A DNA stretch of 64,000 nt from Nonomuraea guangzhouensis. GTDB taxonomy: Bacteria > Actinomycetota > Actinomycetes > Streptosporangiales > Streptosporangiaceae. The stretch lies in NCBI RefSeq assembly GCF_019396345.1, contig NZ_JAHKRM010000044.1, positions 34,331-98,330 on the forward strand. Direction: 5' to 3'. The translations under genes and the position numbers were made by a program. A model generated the notes under the pieces. The model made no database searches. It had not been told where the DNA came from and was given only the letters and a program-made list of their open reading frames with translations. This document shows positions 17,424 through 26,958 of the stretch, one piece after another. Every line of letters begins with the position of its first letter. The first letter of the stretch is position 1.

Positions 17424-18494
17424 GTGAACAACCTGCCCGACTTCCCCTGGGACCGGCTGGAGCCGTACAAGGCGCGTGCGATGGCACACCCCGACGGCAT
17501 CGTCGACCTCTCGGTCGGCACGCCCGTCGACCCGGTGCCGTCACTCGTCCAGAGCGCGCTCGTCGAGGCCGCCAACAGCCCCGGCTACCCGCTCACCCAC
17601 GGGACGAAGGCGCTGCGCGAGGCCGCGGCCGGCTGGCTGCGCCGCAGGCACGAGGTCACCGTCGATCCGCGTGACGTGCTGCCGCTGATCGGTTCGAAGG
17701 AGTTCGTCGCCTGGCTGCCCACCTACCTGGGTGCCAAGACGGTCGTCTTCCCCGAGCTGGCCTATCCCACCTACGACGTGGGCGCCCGGCTGGCCGGCGC
17801 GGCGGCGACGGCCTCCGACGGCCTGCTCGCGCTGGGGCCCCAGCAGGTGGACCTCGTCTGGGTCAACTCGCCGGGCAATCCCACGGGCCGGGTGCTGCCC
17901 GTCGAGCACCTGCGCAAGGTGGTGGCCTGGGCGCGCGAGCGCGGCACGGTCGTCGCCTCCGACGAGTGCTACATCGAACTGGGCTGGGAGGAGCGACCCG
18001 TCTCCATCCTGCATCCCGACGTCTGCGGGGGCTCCCACGAAGGGCTGCTCGCGGTCCACTCGCTGTCCAAGCGTTCCAACCTGGCCGGTTACCGTGCCGG
18101 GTTCGTGACCGGCGATCAGGCTCTGGTCAAGCGGCTCCTGGAGATCCGCAAGCACGCGGGGATGCTCATGCCGGCTCCCGTACAGGCCGCGATGACGGCC
18201 GCGCTGGGCGACGACGCGCACGCCGACGAGCAGCGCGAACGCTATGCCGCGCGGCGTGCCGAGCTGCGGCCGGTGCTGGAGAAGGCGGGCTGGCGCATCG
18301 AGCACTCGACCGCGGGCCTGTATTTCTGGGCGACAGATGGGACAAGTTCCTGGGAACAGGTCAGTAAACTCTCCGAAATCGGTATTTTGGTGGCCCCCGG
18401 GGAATTCTACGGATCGGCTGGTGGGCGGTATATCCGTATCGCCGTGACCGCCACTGATGAACGCATCAGTGCGGCGGTGCGCCGCCTCCAGTAG
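17424..18494 (+). CDS. dapC: N-succinyldiaminopimelate aminotransferase
   Basis: The 356-residue class I/II PLP aminotransferase converts N-succinyl-2-amino-6-oxopimelate to N-succinyl-LL-2,6-diaminoheptanedioate in lysine and peptidoglycan precursor synthesis. Motifs include PGYPLTHGTKALREA, VNSPGNPTG (PLP and substrate contacts), SDECYIELGW and the PLP-lysine region SLSKRSNLAGYRAGF. GTG 17424 is preferred over upstream codons because GGGAGA lies just before it and homology begins with NLPDFPWD. The dapD-dapE operon lies 1.6 kb downstream, supporting this role. Confidence 0.92.
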   Translation: MNNLPDFPWDRLEPYKARAMAHPDGIVDLSVGTPVDPVPSLVQSALVEAANSPGYPLTHGTKALREAAAGWLRRRHEVTVDPRDVLPLIGSKEFVAWLPTYLGAKTVVFPELAYPTYDVGARLAGAAATASDGLLALGPQQVDLVWVNSPGNPTGRVLPVEHLRKVVAWARERGTVVASDECYIELGWEERPVSILHPDVCGGSHEGLLAVHSLSKRSNLAGYRAGFVTGDQALVKRLLEIRKHAGMLMPAPVQAAMTAALGDDAHADEQRERYAARRAELRPVLEKAGWRIEHSTAGLYFWATDGTSSWEQVSKLSEIGILVAPGEFYGSAGGRYIRIAVTATDERISAAVRRLQ

Positions 18495-18572
18495 GATCCC
18501 CCGCGAAGCAGGGCACGCATAAGTTGATAACGGCGTTTGCTGAGGCAGACCGCGAGTGGAGCGAGCTGATCG

Positions 18573-19244
18573 ATGAGCATGACCTCCGTGGTCGTACTCG
18601 GGCTGAGCGTCGCCACCGTCCTCCTGCTGCTGGGTGCCTTCCTGGCGACCATGCGCCAGGACCGGAAGGGCCGCACGACCGCGCCGCCGGTCGAAGTCGC
18701 GTCCGTCGAGGCCCCACTGCCGGCACCGGTGAGCATGCCTGGGTACGCCGGATCCGACTACGCCGATCCCCGCACCATCAAGGTTGGTGACCGGATAGAG
18801 GTGCACGGATCGCCCGCGCGGGTGCTCGGCGCCATGTACGTCTCGTGGCAGGGCACGCAGTGGACCGAATACCGGCTGCGCGACGGCTCCCGCCGCACGC
18901 AGTGGCTGTCGGTGGAGGTGCTCCAGGGCACGGCCGAGGGCGAGCCGTCGCACCTGGAGGTGCTCGTCTGGACCGAGGTGCCCACCGAGGGCATGATCCC
19001 GGCCAAGAGCATGCTGATCATGGAGGGCGTCGAGTTCCACCCGCTGGAGCGGGGCACGGCCGCCTTCCGGTCGGAAGGCAACACCGGCTACCCCGAGCGG
19101 GGCCTGCTCGACTTCGCCGACTACCGCGCCTCCGACGGGCGGCTGCTCTCCTTCGAGCGGGTCCAGGGCAGCAGGTGGACGGCCAGCTACGCGAGGCCAT
19201 TGCCACCCGGCTCGATCAGCATCGTCAGCCGGGCCACGCCTTAG
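18573..19244 (+). CDS. Membrane-anchored DUF4178-type protein
   Basis: The 223-residue protein has an N-terminal transmembrane helix (about 3-25), a short Pro/Val linker, then a domain beginning IKVGDRIEVHGSPARVLG. It includes TEYRLRDGSRRTQWLSVE, the pattern typical of DUF4178. The domain would face the outside if the helix is a signal anchor. The biochemical role of the family is not established. The end is only 6 nt from the convergent gene at 19251. Confidence 0.7.
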   Translation: MSMTSVVVLGLSVATVLLLLGAFLATMRQDRKGRTTAPPVEVASVEAPLPAPVSMPGYAGSDYADPRTIKVGDRIEVHGSPARVLGAMYVSWQGTQWTEYRLRDGSRRTQWLSVEVLQGTAEGEPSHLEVLVWTEVPTEGMIPAKSMLIMEGVEFHPLERGTAAFRSEGNTGYPERGLLDFADYRASDGRLLSFERVQGSRWTASYARPLPPGSISIVSRATP

Positions 19245-19250
19245 CCCCGC

Positions 19251-20072
19251 TCAGGAGATGTCCACTGCGCTGTCGGACGCTTTGCCGCCCGACTGCCAGC
19301 CCTCCACCCGCCACTCGTTGGTCCAGGTGGCGCCGTTGAACCCGACGCGCTTCAGGCCGTACTTCTGCGCGTAGGCGACCGACCAGGCGGCGACCAGCCA
19401 GCCGCGCTTCCGCGTCGAGATGGCCGGGTTGCCGAGCGCCCGCGTGAGCTGGCGCCGCGCCTCGGCGGTCTTGGCCTGGGGCGCGGGCGTGCTCGCCTTG
19501 GGCGGCGGGTACCAGCAGTGCACGGACTTCGGGACCCGCCCGGTGAACGCCGACGCCAGCAGCTTGGCGTCCGACTCGTGCTGGGCGTAGGCGTAGCCGC
19601 CCGCCGAGCGCTGGACGGCCTGGGCGGCGTCCGCCAGCGGGATCTTCCGGTAGTTCTTCACCTTGACCAGTGCGGCGAAGAACCTGTTGGTCGCGTAGAC
19701 GGGGTCGAGGAGCTGCTTGCGCTTGCCCCACCCCTGCGACGGGCGCTGCTGGAACACGCCGACGGAGTCGCGGTCGCCGTAGGCGAGATTGGACAGCTTC
19801 GACTCCTGCAATGCGGTCCCGTAGGCGATCACCACCGCCCGTTCGGGCAGCTTGCGGCGCTCCGCGACGGCCGCGATGGTGGCTGATATCTGGGCCTGCT
19901 CGATGTCGAGAGCCAGCTCTCCTTCGGGGGTCTTGACGCTGCAGTTGGCCTCGGGGACGGCCAGCGGCTGCGTCTTTTTCAGCAATTGGTAGAGACCTAC
20001 GGAGATTGCCACCGCGAGGAGAAGAACTATGACCACGATGGTGATGACTCCGCGAGAGAAGCGCAGGCGCAC
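19251..20072 (-). CDS. Lysozyme-like fold exported protein
   Basis: The 273-residue protein starts at GTG 20072 (RLRFSRGVITIVVIVLLL), with a transmembrane or signal segment at about 8-28. ATG 20111 is an alternative but would overlap dapD's start. The body has ALQESKLSNL, YGDRDSVGVFQQRPSQGWG and YATNRFFAALVKV, which look like the transglycosylase/lysozyme-like fold with a candidate catalytic Glu in QESK. A QRSAGGYAYAQHESDAKLLA helix follows. Relatives are often mislabelled as heavy metal transporters. Peptidoglycan binding or cleavage is inferred. It is transcribed divergently from dapD. Confidence 0.72.
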   Translation of the reverse strand: MRLRFSRGVITIVVIVLLLAVAISVGLYQLLKKTQPLAVPEANCSVKTPEGELALDIEQAQISATIAAVAERRKLPERAVVIAYGTALQESKLSNLAYGDRDSVGVFQQRPSQGWGKRKQLLDPVYATNRFFAALVKVKNYRKIPLADAAQAVQRSAGGYAYAQHESDAKLLASAFTGRVPKSVHCWYPPPKASTPAPQAKTAEARRQLTRALGNPAISTRKRGWLVAAWSVAYAQKYGLKRVGFNGATWTNEWRVEGWQSGGKASDSAVDIS

Positions 20073-20109
20073 GCTGAAAAACCTACCCGGCCAGATAAGC
20101 TCCGTGGCC

Positions 20110-20942
<833 letters not shown>

Positions 20943-20943
<1 letters not shown>

Positions 20944-21998
20944 TGCTGGACCTGACACAGGACGTGCGGACGCTGACCGCCGCCATCGTGGACATCGAGT
21001 CGGTGAGCGGGAACGAGAAGGCGCTGGCCGACCTGGTCGAGCAGGCGCTGGGGGCGTTGCCGTACCTCAAGGTCGACAGATCCGGCGAGACGCTCGTCGC
21101 GCGTACGGAGCTGGGGCGCGGCGAGCGGGTGCTGATCGCCGGGCACCTCGACACGGTGCCGGTCGCCGCCAACCTGCCCAGCCGCGTCGAGGGCGACCTG
21201 CTCTACGGCTGCGGCACCACCGACATGAAGGCGGGGGTGGCGGTCGCGCTCAAGCTGGCCGCGACCGTGCCCGCCCCGAACCGCGACGTCACCTACGTCT
21301 TCTACGACTGCGAGGAGATCGAGGCCGAGCGCAACGGGCTGACCAGGGTGGCGCGCGAGCACCCCGACTGGCTGGCGGCCGACTTCGCGGTGCTCATGGA
21401 GCCCACCGACGGCGTGATCGAGGGTGGCTGCCAGGGCACCCTGCGGGCCGAGATCACGGTGGCCGGCAAGCGCGCGCACAGTGCCAGGTCGTGGTTCGGG
21501 GTCAACGCCATCCACGGCATCGAGCCGGTCCTTGCCAGGCTCAACGCCTACGAGGCCCGGCAGCCGGTGGTCGACGGCCTCGCCTACCACGAGGGGCTCA
21601 ACGCGGTCGGCGTGCGCGGCGGCGTGGCCGGGAACGTCATCCCGGACGAGTGCGTGGTCACGGTCAACTACCGGTTCGCGCCCGACCTGTCGATCGAGGA
21701 GGCGCAGGAGCACGTACGCGAGGTGTTCGACGGGTTCGAGGTCGAGTTCACCGACGGCGCCCCGGCCGCGCGGCCCGGCCTCACCCATCCGGTGGCGGCG
21801 GCCTTCACCGCCGCGGTCGGTGGCACGCCGCGGGCCAAGCTGGGCTGGACGGATGTCGCGCGCTTCTCCACACTGGGGGTGCCGGCCGTGAACTACGGTC
21901 CCGGTGACCCGAACCTGGCGCATCAGCAGGGAGAGTACGTGTCGCTCACGAAGATCGTGCAGAGCGAGCGGGCCCTGCTGGACTGGCTGACAAAGTGA
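20943..21998 (+). CDS. dapE: Succinyl-diaminopimelate desuccinylase
   Basis: The 351-residue M20-family metalloenzyme hydrolyses N-succinyl-LL-DAP to LL-DAP and succinate. Metal-site motifs are visible: IAGHLDTVPVAAN, CGTTDMKAGVAVAL, FYDCEEIEAERNG (catalytic and metal Glu), LMEPTDGVIEGGCQG, and the dimerisation-domain GKRAHSARSWFG. GWTDVARFSTLG and NYGPGDPNLAHQQGEYV close the protein. It completes a dapC/dapD/dapE set in this window. A 19-bp-arm hairpin starts inside the stop codon. Confidence 0.94.
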
Positions 21999-22042
21999 AA
22001 GTGGCTTTCCTCGCCGGCCATTTGGCGGGGAAAGCCACTTTC
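21997..22042 (+). terminator. Terminator-like hairpin after dapE
   Basis: Arms at 21997-22015 and 22024-22042 pair over 19 bp with a single mismatch (GAAAGTGGCTTTCC/GGGAAAGCCACTTTC core). The structure overlaps the dapE stop codon. It lacks a T-tract, as is common for actinobacterial terminators. Confidence 0.75.
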
Positions 22043-22226
22043 AGTCCCGAGCAGCACCCTCGGCAGTTAGACGCAGGCGAGTCGAAATCTGGTTCCTGCT
22101 TCTTACAAGATTTTTTACTCGGCTTCTTCGGGCCATCTACCAGGGCATTTGCCGCGCAGACCGTTTGGCGGATGGTCAGCTCTCGTTGTGCGCGGGTCCG
22201 GGGGGCGTTGGGCTAGCGTGACCGGC

Positions 22227-23024
22227 ATGAAACAGAAACGTCCGGAACGCCGTCAGGGACAGGCTGTGGTCCGCGGCAGGCTCGCACCCAGCACCACCCA
22301 TGATCAGCGGCTGCTCGACCGCCAGGGCCCCGCCGACTGGGTGCACATGGACCCGTGGCGGGTGCTGCGCATCCAGGCGGAGTTCGTGGAGGGGTTCGGG
22401 CAGCTGGCCGAGCTGCCCCGGGCGGTCACCGTCTTCGGCTCGGCGCGCACCCGCGAAGACTCCCCGGACTACGGCATGGGCCGCGAGCTCGGCCGGGCGC
22501 TGGCCCGCGCCGGCTACGCGGTGATCACCGGTGGCGGCCCCGGGATCATGGAGGCGGCCAACCGGGGGGCCTCGGACGTCGACGGCGCCGTGTCGGTGGG
22601 GCTCGGCATCGAGCTGCCCTTCGAGCAGAAGATGAACGACTACGTGGACCTCGGCATCGAGTTCCGCTACTTCTTCGTGCGCAAGACGATGTTCGTCAAA
22701 TACTCGTGCGGGTTCATCGCGCTGCCCGGCGGGTTCGGCACGCTCGACGAACTGTTCGAGGCGCTCACCCTGGTGCAGACGCAGAAGGTCACGTCCTTCC
22801 CCGTCGTGCTGATGGGCTCGGAGTTCTGGGGCGGGATGCTCGACTGGATCAAGAACGCGCTGCTCGGCACCGGCAAGATCGCCGAGCAGGATCTCGACCT
22901 CATCACCGTGACCGACGATGTGGACGAGGCCGTGCGCATCATCGCGGACGCGGACCTCGCGCGGTCCAAGCAGCTCCAGGAGGAGCGGGAGGCCGCAGCC
23001 GCCCAGCTCGCCGAGCCCCAATAG
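22227..23024 (+). CDS. LOG-family (TIGR00730) nucleotide-binding protein 1
   Basis: The 265-residue protein carries the Rossmann-like LOG fold: TVFGSARTRE, AVITGGGPGIMEAANRGA and the signature LPGGFGTLDELFEALT. LOG proteins are phosphoribohydrolases acting on cytokinin-type nucleoside monophosphates; many bacterial members have unknown physiological substrates. An N-terminal Arg-rich extension (about 40 residues) precedes the fold. ATG 22227 is used; GTG 22218 in the same frame is an alternative. A second LOG gene starts 10 nt after this one ends. Confidence 0.85.
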   Translation: MKQKRPERRQGQAVVRGRLAPSTTHDQRLLDRQGPADWVHMDPWRVLRIQAEFVEGFGQLAELPRAVTVFGSARTREDSPDYGMGRELGRALARAGYAVITGGGPGIMEAANRGASDVDGAVSVGLGIELPFEQKMNDYVDLGIEFRYFFVRKTMFVKYSCGFIALPGGFGTLDELFEALTLVQTQKVTSFPVVLMGSEFWGGMLDWIKNALLGTGKIAEQDLDLITVTDDVDEAVRIIADADLARSKQLQEEREAAAAQLAEPQ

Positions 23025-23034
23025 GCTCACATGC

Positions 23035-23619
23035 GTGAATATCTGCGTCTTTTGCGCCTCAAGTCTGAAAATTGACGAGAAATACCTCGAACTCGCCACA
23101 GAGGTCGGCGCCGAGCTCGCCCAGCGTGGGCACACGCTGGTGAGTGGCGGCGCGACCGTCTCGTGCATGGGCGCCGTCACCACGGCCACCCGCGCCTCCG
23201 GCGGCCGGACCATCGGCGTGATCCCGCAGGTCCTGGTCGACATCGAGATCGCCGACACCGACTCGGACGAGCTGATCGTCACCACCGGCATGCGTGAGCG
23301 CAAGGCCATCATGGACGAGCGCTCCGACGCCTTCCTCGTGCTGCCCGGCGGCATCGGCACGCTGGAGGAGCTCTTCGAGATCTGGACGGCCCGCGTGCTC
23401 GGCATCCACGACCGCCCCCTGGTGATCCTCGACCCGTGGGGTCTGTACACGCCGCTGCGGCAGCTCGTCGAGAACATGTACGAGGCGGGTTTCACCCGCG
23501 CCAACGTCTTCGACGCCATCTCCTGGACCAGCACGGTCGAGGAGGCGTTCGCGCACCTAGAGGCCACGGCCAAGCATGTGCGGCCCAGCGTCGAGGAGCT
23601 CGGGGAGTCCACCGGCTGA
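23035..23619 (+). CDS. LOG-family (TIGR00730) nucleotide-binding protein 2
   Basis: The 194-residue protein starts at GTG 23035 (NICVFCASSLKI), matching the normal beginning of short LOG proteins. It has TLVSGGATVSCMGAVT, the GMRERKAIMDERSDAF helix and LPGGIGTLEELFEIWT, the PGGxGTxxE active-site motif. It is closer to canonical cytokinin-activating LOG proteins than its neighbour, which is longer and differs in the first motif. The tandem arrangement implies co-transcription but distinct substrates. Confidence 0.87.
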   Translation: MNICVFCASSLKIDEKYLELATEVGAELAQRGHTLVSGGATVSCMGAVTTATRASGGRTIGVIPQVLVDIEIADTDSDELIVTTGMRERKAIMDERSDAFLVLPGGIGTLEELFEIWTARVLGIHDRPLVILDPWGLYTPLRQLVENMYEAGFTRANVFDAISWTSTVEEAFAHLEATAKHVRPSVEELGESTG

Positions 23620-23699
23620 CCCGCCGTGGGGAGTCCCAAGAGGTAACAGGCGCGGCAAGTGCGAGACTCGTGCCTCGATCGTATGAGTACGATGCCAAT

Positions 23700-24410
23700 G
23701 TGCTGGTCGTACTCGCCATTGCCGCGCTCGCCATTCTGGCCTGCGTGGTCCTGGTCTCCCTCGGAAGGGGCGGGGAGCTGACCGAGTTCCCGCCGGATGT
23801 CCCGCCTCTCGATCTGCCCGAGCCAGGGCAGCTCACGGCGGTCGACTTCATGGCGCTGCAGCTGCCGGTGAACCTGGTCGGCTATCACACGCAGAGCGTC
23901 GACGAGACCCTGCGAAGGGCGGCGACCGCGATCAGTGCGCGTGACACCAGGATCGCGGTGCTCGAACAGCGGGTCTCCGAGCTGCTGTCGAGGCGGCTGT
24001 ACGCCCGCCAGGAGGTGTACGCGGCTCCGGGCGGCGAGCTACGCACCGACCACGAGCCGCCGGCCGCGCCCTTCGAGCTCTCCCAGAAGGGGGACGCGGC
24101 CGCCGAATACCAACACGCCCGGCCGTACGCGGAGGAGCATCAGGACGCGGACGGACCTGAGGACACGGACGGGTCGCAGGACGTGGCGGTAGAGCCTGGC
24201 GCGGCGGTAGAGCCGGAAGACGACGCCACGCCACCGGGCGCCGAGGTCCCCGCCCAGCCCGACGCCGAGCCCGGCGAGGCAGACGTGCGGGTGGAGGCTC
24301 ACCCCGATGCGACGGCCGCCTTCGACGCCGCGGCCGCGGCCGACGAGGACGGACGCGACGCTGAGCCGGTCCACGTCCCGGTTGGCGAGGACGGGGACGA
24401 GCGCAAGTGA
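23700..24410 (+). CDS. DivIVA-like membrane-anchored coiled-coil protein
   Basis: The 236-residue protein starts at GTG 23700. It begins with a transmembrane helix (about 1-20), then a DivIVA-like segment: LPVNLVGYHTQSVDETLRRAA, followed by a short coiled-coil-capable stretch (ARDTRIAVLEQRVSELLSRR). The remaining half is acidic low complexity, rich in Glu, Asp, Ala and Pro. DivIVA-type segments bind membranes or polar growth complexes in actinobacteria. Its GTGA overlap with tag shows coupling. Confidence 0.75.
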   Translation: MLVVLAIAALAILACVVLVSLGRGGELTEFPPDVPPLDLPEPGQLTAVDFMALQLPVNLVGYHTQSVDETLRRAATAISARDTRIAVLEQRVSELLSRRLYARQEVYAAPGGELRTDHEPPAAPFELSQKGDAAAEYQHARPYAEEHQDADGPEDTDGSQDVAVEPGAAVEPEDDATPPGAEVPAQPDAEPGEADVRVEAHPDATAAFDAAAAADEDGRDAEPVHVPVGEDGDERK

Positions 24411-24958
24411 CGGAAGTGATCCGCTGCACCTGGACGGGCATGGCGGACCCGATCTACATCACGTACCACGACGAGGAATGGGGCCGCCCGGTCCGCGGCG
24501 ACGACGGCGTCTTCGAGCGGGTCGCCCTGGAAGCCTTCCAGTCGGGCCTGTCGTGGCTGACGATCCTGCGCAAGCGGGAGAACTTCCGCGCGGCCTTCGA
24601 CCAGTTCTCCATCCCCAAGGTCGCCGCCTACACCGAACAGGACGTGACCCGGCTCCTGGGCGACCCCGGCATCGTGCGTAACCGCGCCAAGGTGGAGGCG
24701 ACCATCAACAACGCGCAGGCCGCGCTCGACCTCCCCGGCGGCCTGTCCGACCTGGTCTGGGAGTACGCCGACGCCGAGTCCCCGATCCCCAGGTCGATGG
24801 CCGACGTCCCGGCCATCACCCCGGCCTCCAAGGCGCTGGCCAAGGAGCTCAAGAAGCGCGGCTTCAAGTTCGTCGGCCCGACCACCGCCTATGCCCTCAT
24901 GCAAGCCATCGGCCTGGTCAACGACCACATCGAGGGCTGCGTCGCCCGGCAGGCATAA
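24407..24958 (+). CDS. tag: DNA-3-methyladenine glycosylase I
   Basis: The 183-residue base-excision repair enzyme removes 3-methyladenine. Diagnostic features are the CTW...D-IYITYHDEEWGRPV start with zinc ligands Cys and His, ALEAFQSGLSWLTILRKRENFR with the substrate-pocket residues, FKFVGPTTAYALMQAIG, and a final VNDHIEGC with His and Cys zinc ligands. Length is normal. It starts in a GTGA overlap with the upstream gene. A 19-bp tandem duplication covers its stop codon. Confidence 0.95.
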   Translation: MTEVIRCTWTGMADPIYITYHDEEWGRPVRGDDGVFERVALEAFQSGLSWLTILRKRENFRAAFDQFSIPKVAAYTEQDVTRLLGDPGIVRNRAKVEATINNAQAALDLPGGLSDLVWEYADAESPIPRSMADVPAITPASKALAKELKKRGFKFVGPTTAYALMQAIGLVNDHIEGCVARQA

Positions 24959-24979
24959 AGTCGCCCGGCAGGCATAAAG
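24942..24979 (+). repeat. Exact 19-bp tandem duplication across tag stop codon
   Basis: TCGCCCGGCAGGCATAAAG occurs twice back to back (24942-24960 and 24961-24979). The first copy contains the end and stop codon of tag; the second duplicates them outside the gene. Confidence 0.95.
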
Positions 24980-24982
24980 GGG

Positions 24983-25759
24983 TCAGCGGCCGCGGAACGA
25001 CGGCTGCTCCTTGGCCAGGAAGGCCCGCGTGGCGTCGAGGTGATCCTGGGTGGCCACGCACGCGTCCTGCAGGTCGGCCTCCAAGGCCAGGGTCTCCGGC
25101 AGCGAGTGCGTCGTGGCGTAGGCCAGCGCCCGCTTCGTGGCCGCGAACGCCACGGTCGGCCCCGCCGCCAGTCGTACGGCCAGCTCCTGGGCGGTCTTGA
25201 GCACGTCGTCGGCGGGCACCACACGGGTGACCACGCCCAGTTCGAGCGCGCGGGCCGCGGTGAGCGGCTCGCCGAGCAGCAGCAGCTCGGCCGCCCGCCC
25301 CGGGCCGACCAGGCGGGCCAGCGTCCACGACGCGCCCGAGTCGGGTGCCAGGCCGATCCCGGTGAACGCCATCGCGAACTTGGCCTTCTCCGAGGCCACC
25401 CGCAGGTCGCAGGCGAAGGCCAGCGAGGCGCCCGCCCCGGCGGCCACGCCGTTGACCGCGGCCACGACCGGCTTGGCCATGGTGGTGATCAGCTCCACGA
25501 TCGGGTTGTAGTGCTCGCGGACCGTGTCGGCCAGGCCGCGGCCCGCCTCCAGGTTGTCGGCGTGCTCACGCAGGTCCTGGCCCGCGCAGAAGGCCCGTCC
25601 GGAGCCGGTGAGCAGCACCGCGCGGACCCCGGCGTCGGCGGCGGCGCGGTGCAGCGAGTCGAGCAGGGCGGTCTTCAGCTGGGCGGTCAGCGAGTTCATC
25701 GCGTCGGGCCGGTCGAGGGTGATGGTGGCCACGGAATCGGTCACGTCATAACGGATCAA
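24983..25759 (-). CDS. Enoyl-CoA hydratase/isomerase family protein (PaaG-like)
   Basis: The 258-residue crotonase-fold enzyme starts at TTG 25759 (LIRYDVTDSVATITLDRPDAMNS) with GGGAG 5 nt upstream. The TTG overlaps the paaX-like TGA as TTGA. It has the oxyanion-hole segments SGRAFCAGQDLREH and AAVNGVAAGAGASLAFACD, and a GIGLAPDSGASWTLARLVG stretch with the Asp position used by PaaG-like isomerases. Coupling to a PaaX regulator suggests phenylacetate or a related aromatic or fatty acid pathway, but the rest of the paa genes are not here. Confidence 0.9.
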   Translation of the reverse strand: MIRYDVTDSVATITLDRPDAMNSLTAQLKTALLDSLHRAAADAGVRAVLLTGSGRAFCAGQDLREHADNLEAGRGLADTVREHYNPIVELITTMAKPVVAAVNGVAAGAGASLAFACDLRVASEKAKFAMAFTGIGLAPDSGASWTLARLVGPGRAAELLLLGEPLTAARALELGVVTRVVPADDVLKTAQELAVRLAAGPTVAFAATKRALAYATTHSLPETLALEADLQDACVATQDHLDATRAFLAKEQPSFRGR

Positions 25760-26568
25760 AGTAGCTCCCTGTCGACGAACGCGGCGGCCGCGGGCAGCAG
25801 GCGGCTCGCCTCCTGCTCGAAATAGGCCCTGGCCTTCTCTCCCGGCCAGCCGGACGGCAGCAGTTCCGGCGGGAGGCCGGGATCCTGGAACAGGAAGTTG
25901 CGCCATCCGTGCACGAGCTTGCTCCTGGTCGCGAACACCTGATCAACCGGGGCGCCGCCGGGCAGCGCGCCGACCAGATTGACAGCTTCTGACAGCCAGT
26001 GTTCGTACGCCGCGCCGATGGCGGTCAGATCCCAGGCGCGGGCCACCAGTTCGCGCGGATCGCCCTCCAGCGCCGCGTCGAATCTGTCGGCGTGTACGCC
26101 CTCACTGTCCAGCAGGTTGTCCAGTTCGATCGACGATCGCGGGCCGATCCAGGTCGTCTCCGACAGTGCGGCGTACCCCAGGAACGTCAGGTCGGCGCGG
26201 ATCCGCTCCCTGCGCGCACGGTCCTTGACCGGCCCGAACACGATCACGTGCCACCGGCCACGCCAGCTCAGAGTTCCGGCTCGGTAAATTCTCAACGCCG
26301 CCTCGTCCAGACGTCTGACGCACTTCGGGGTAAGTCCGTAACCGGCGCCTTGGGGCAGCCTGACGGGCTGCAGCCAGCCCTGGCGCACCATGCGGGAAAC
26401 AGCGGTCCGTACGGCCGGAGCGGCGATTTCCAAGGGCTTCATGAGCCGTACCAGCGCGGCCACGGACGCCTGCCCACCGCGCGAGCGCAGGTGGTCTCCA
26501 TAGAGGTCGAACAGAGCGGCGCGAGCGTGCACGAAGTCCAGTTTGGACGCCTTCGCCAGCCGGGACAA
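25756..26568 (-). CDS. PaaX-family transcriptional repressor
   Basis: The 270-residue protein has an N-terminal winged helix (ARAALFDLYGDHLRSRGGQ, then PAVRTAVSRMVRQGWLQPVR), a central domain with YRAGTLSWRGRWHVIVFGPVKDRARR, and a PaaX-like C-terminal helical domain (FLFQDPGLPPELLPSGWPG). PaaX proteins repress aromatic degradation genes and respond to phenylacetyl-CoA. The start is uncertain: TTG 26568 lacks a clear ribosome site, and a start nearer ARAALFDLYG is possible. Confidence 0.88.
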   Translation of the reverse strand: MSRLAKASKLDFVHARAALFDLYGDHLRSRGGQASVAALVRLMKPLEIAAPAVRTAVSRMVRQGWLQPVRLPQGAGYGLTPKCVRRLDEAALRIYRAGTLSWRGRWHVIVFGPVKDRARRERIRADLTFLGYAALSETTWIGPRSSIELDNLLDSEGVHADRFDAALEGDPRELVARAWDLTAIGAAYEHWLSEAVNLVGALPGGAPVDQVFATRSKLVHGWRNFLFQDPGLPPELLPSGWPGEKARAYFEQEASRLLPAAAAFVDRELL

Positions 26569-26711
26569 CGCATTCTGGGAGGAGATCGTTACCCATGAGC
26601 GCTCTCGATGCGGGAGAATAGGACATCACAGATGACGTGAATGCGTCGGCCATCCTCACGGGCGGTCGAAATCGCGGGCCGCGGGAGCCCAAGGCAGGAA
26701 GGGATGCACGC

Positions 26712-26879
26712 ATGGCGGCGATGAAGCCGCGGACCGGCGATGGTCCGCTGGAGGTCACCAAGGAAGGGCGCGGCATTGTTATGCGGGTCCCCCTGGAGGG
26801 TGGCGGCCGGCTCGTCGTGGAGATTTCCGCCGACGAGGCGAAGGCGCTCGGCGAGGCGTTGAAGAGCGTCGTCGGCTGA
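26712..26879 (+). CDS. DUF3117 protein
   Basis: The 55-residue protein (MAAMKPRTGDGPLEVTKEG...) is nearly invariant across actinobacteria, and its role is not known. It is basic at the start and ends in an EISADEAKALGEALK helix. ATG 26712 is chosen, with AGGAAGG upstream, because it matches the family's constant N-terminus; a longer upstream frame is spurious. A strong terminator follows. Confidence 0.92.
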   Translation: MAAMKPRTGDGPLEVTKEGRGIVMRVPLEGGGRLVVEISADEAKALGEALKSVVG

Positions 26880-26906
26880 GAGTTTCCCGAGATACAGGTC
26901 GTTTCC

Positions 26907-26936
26907 CGGCCCTGGCGTGCATCCGCGCCAGGGCCG
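26907..26936 (+). terminator. Terminator between DUF3117 and leucyl aminopeptidase genes
   Basis: Perfect 11-bp arms CGGCCCTGGCG (26907-26917) and CGCCAGGGCCG (26926-26936) enclose an 8-nt loop. Confidence 0.8.
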
Positions 26937-26958
26937 CCGACGTTTGAGGTGGAGTTCC

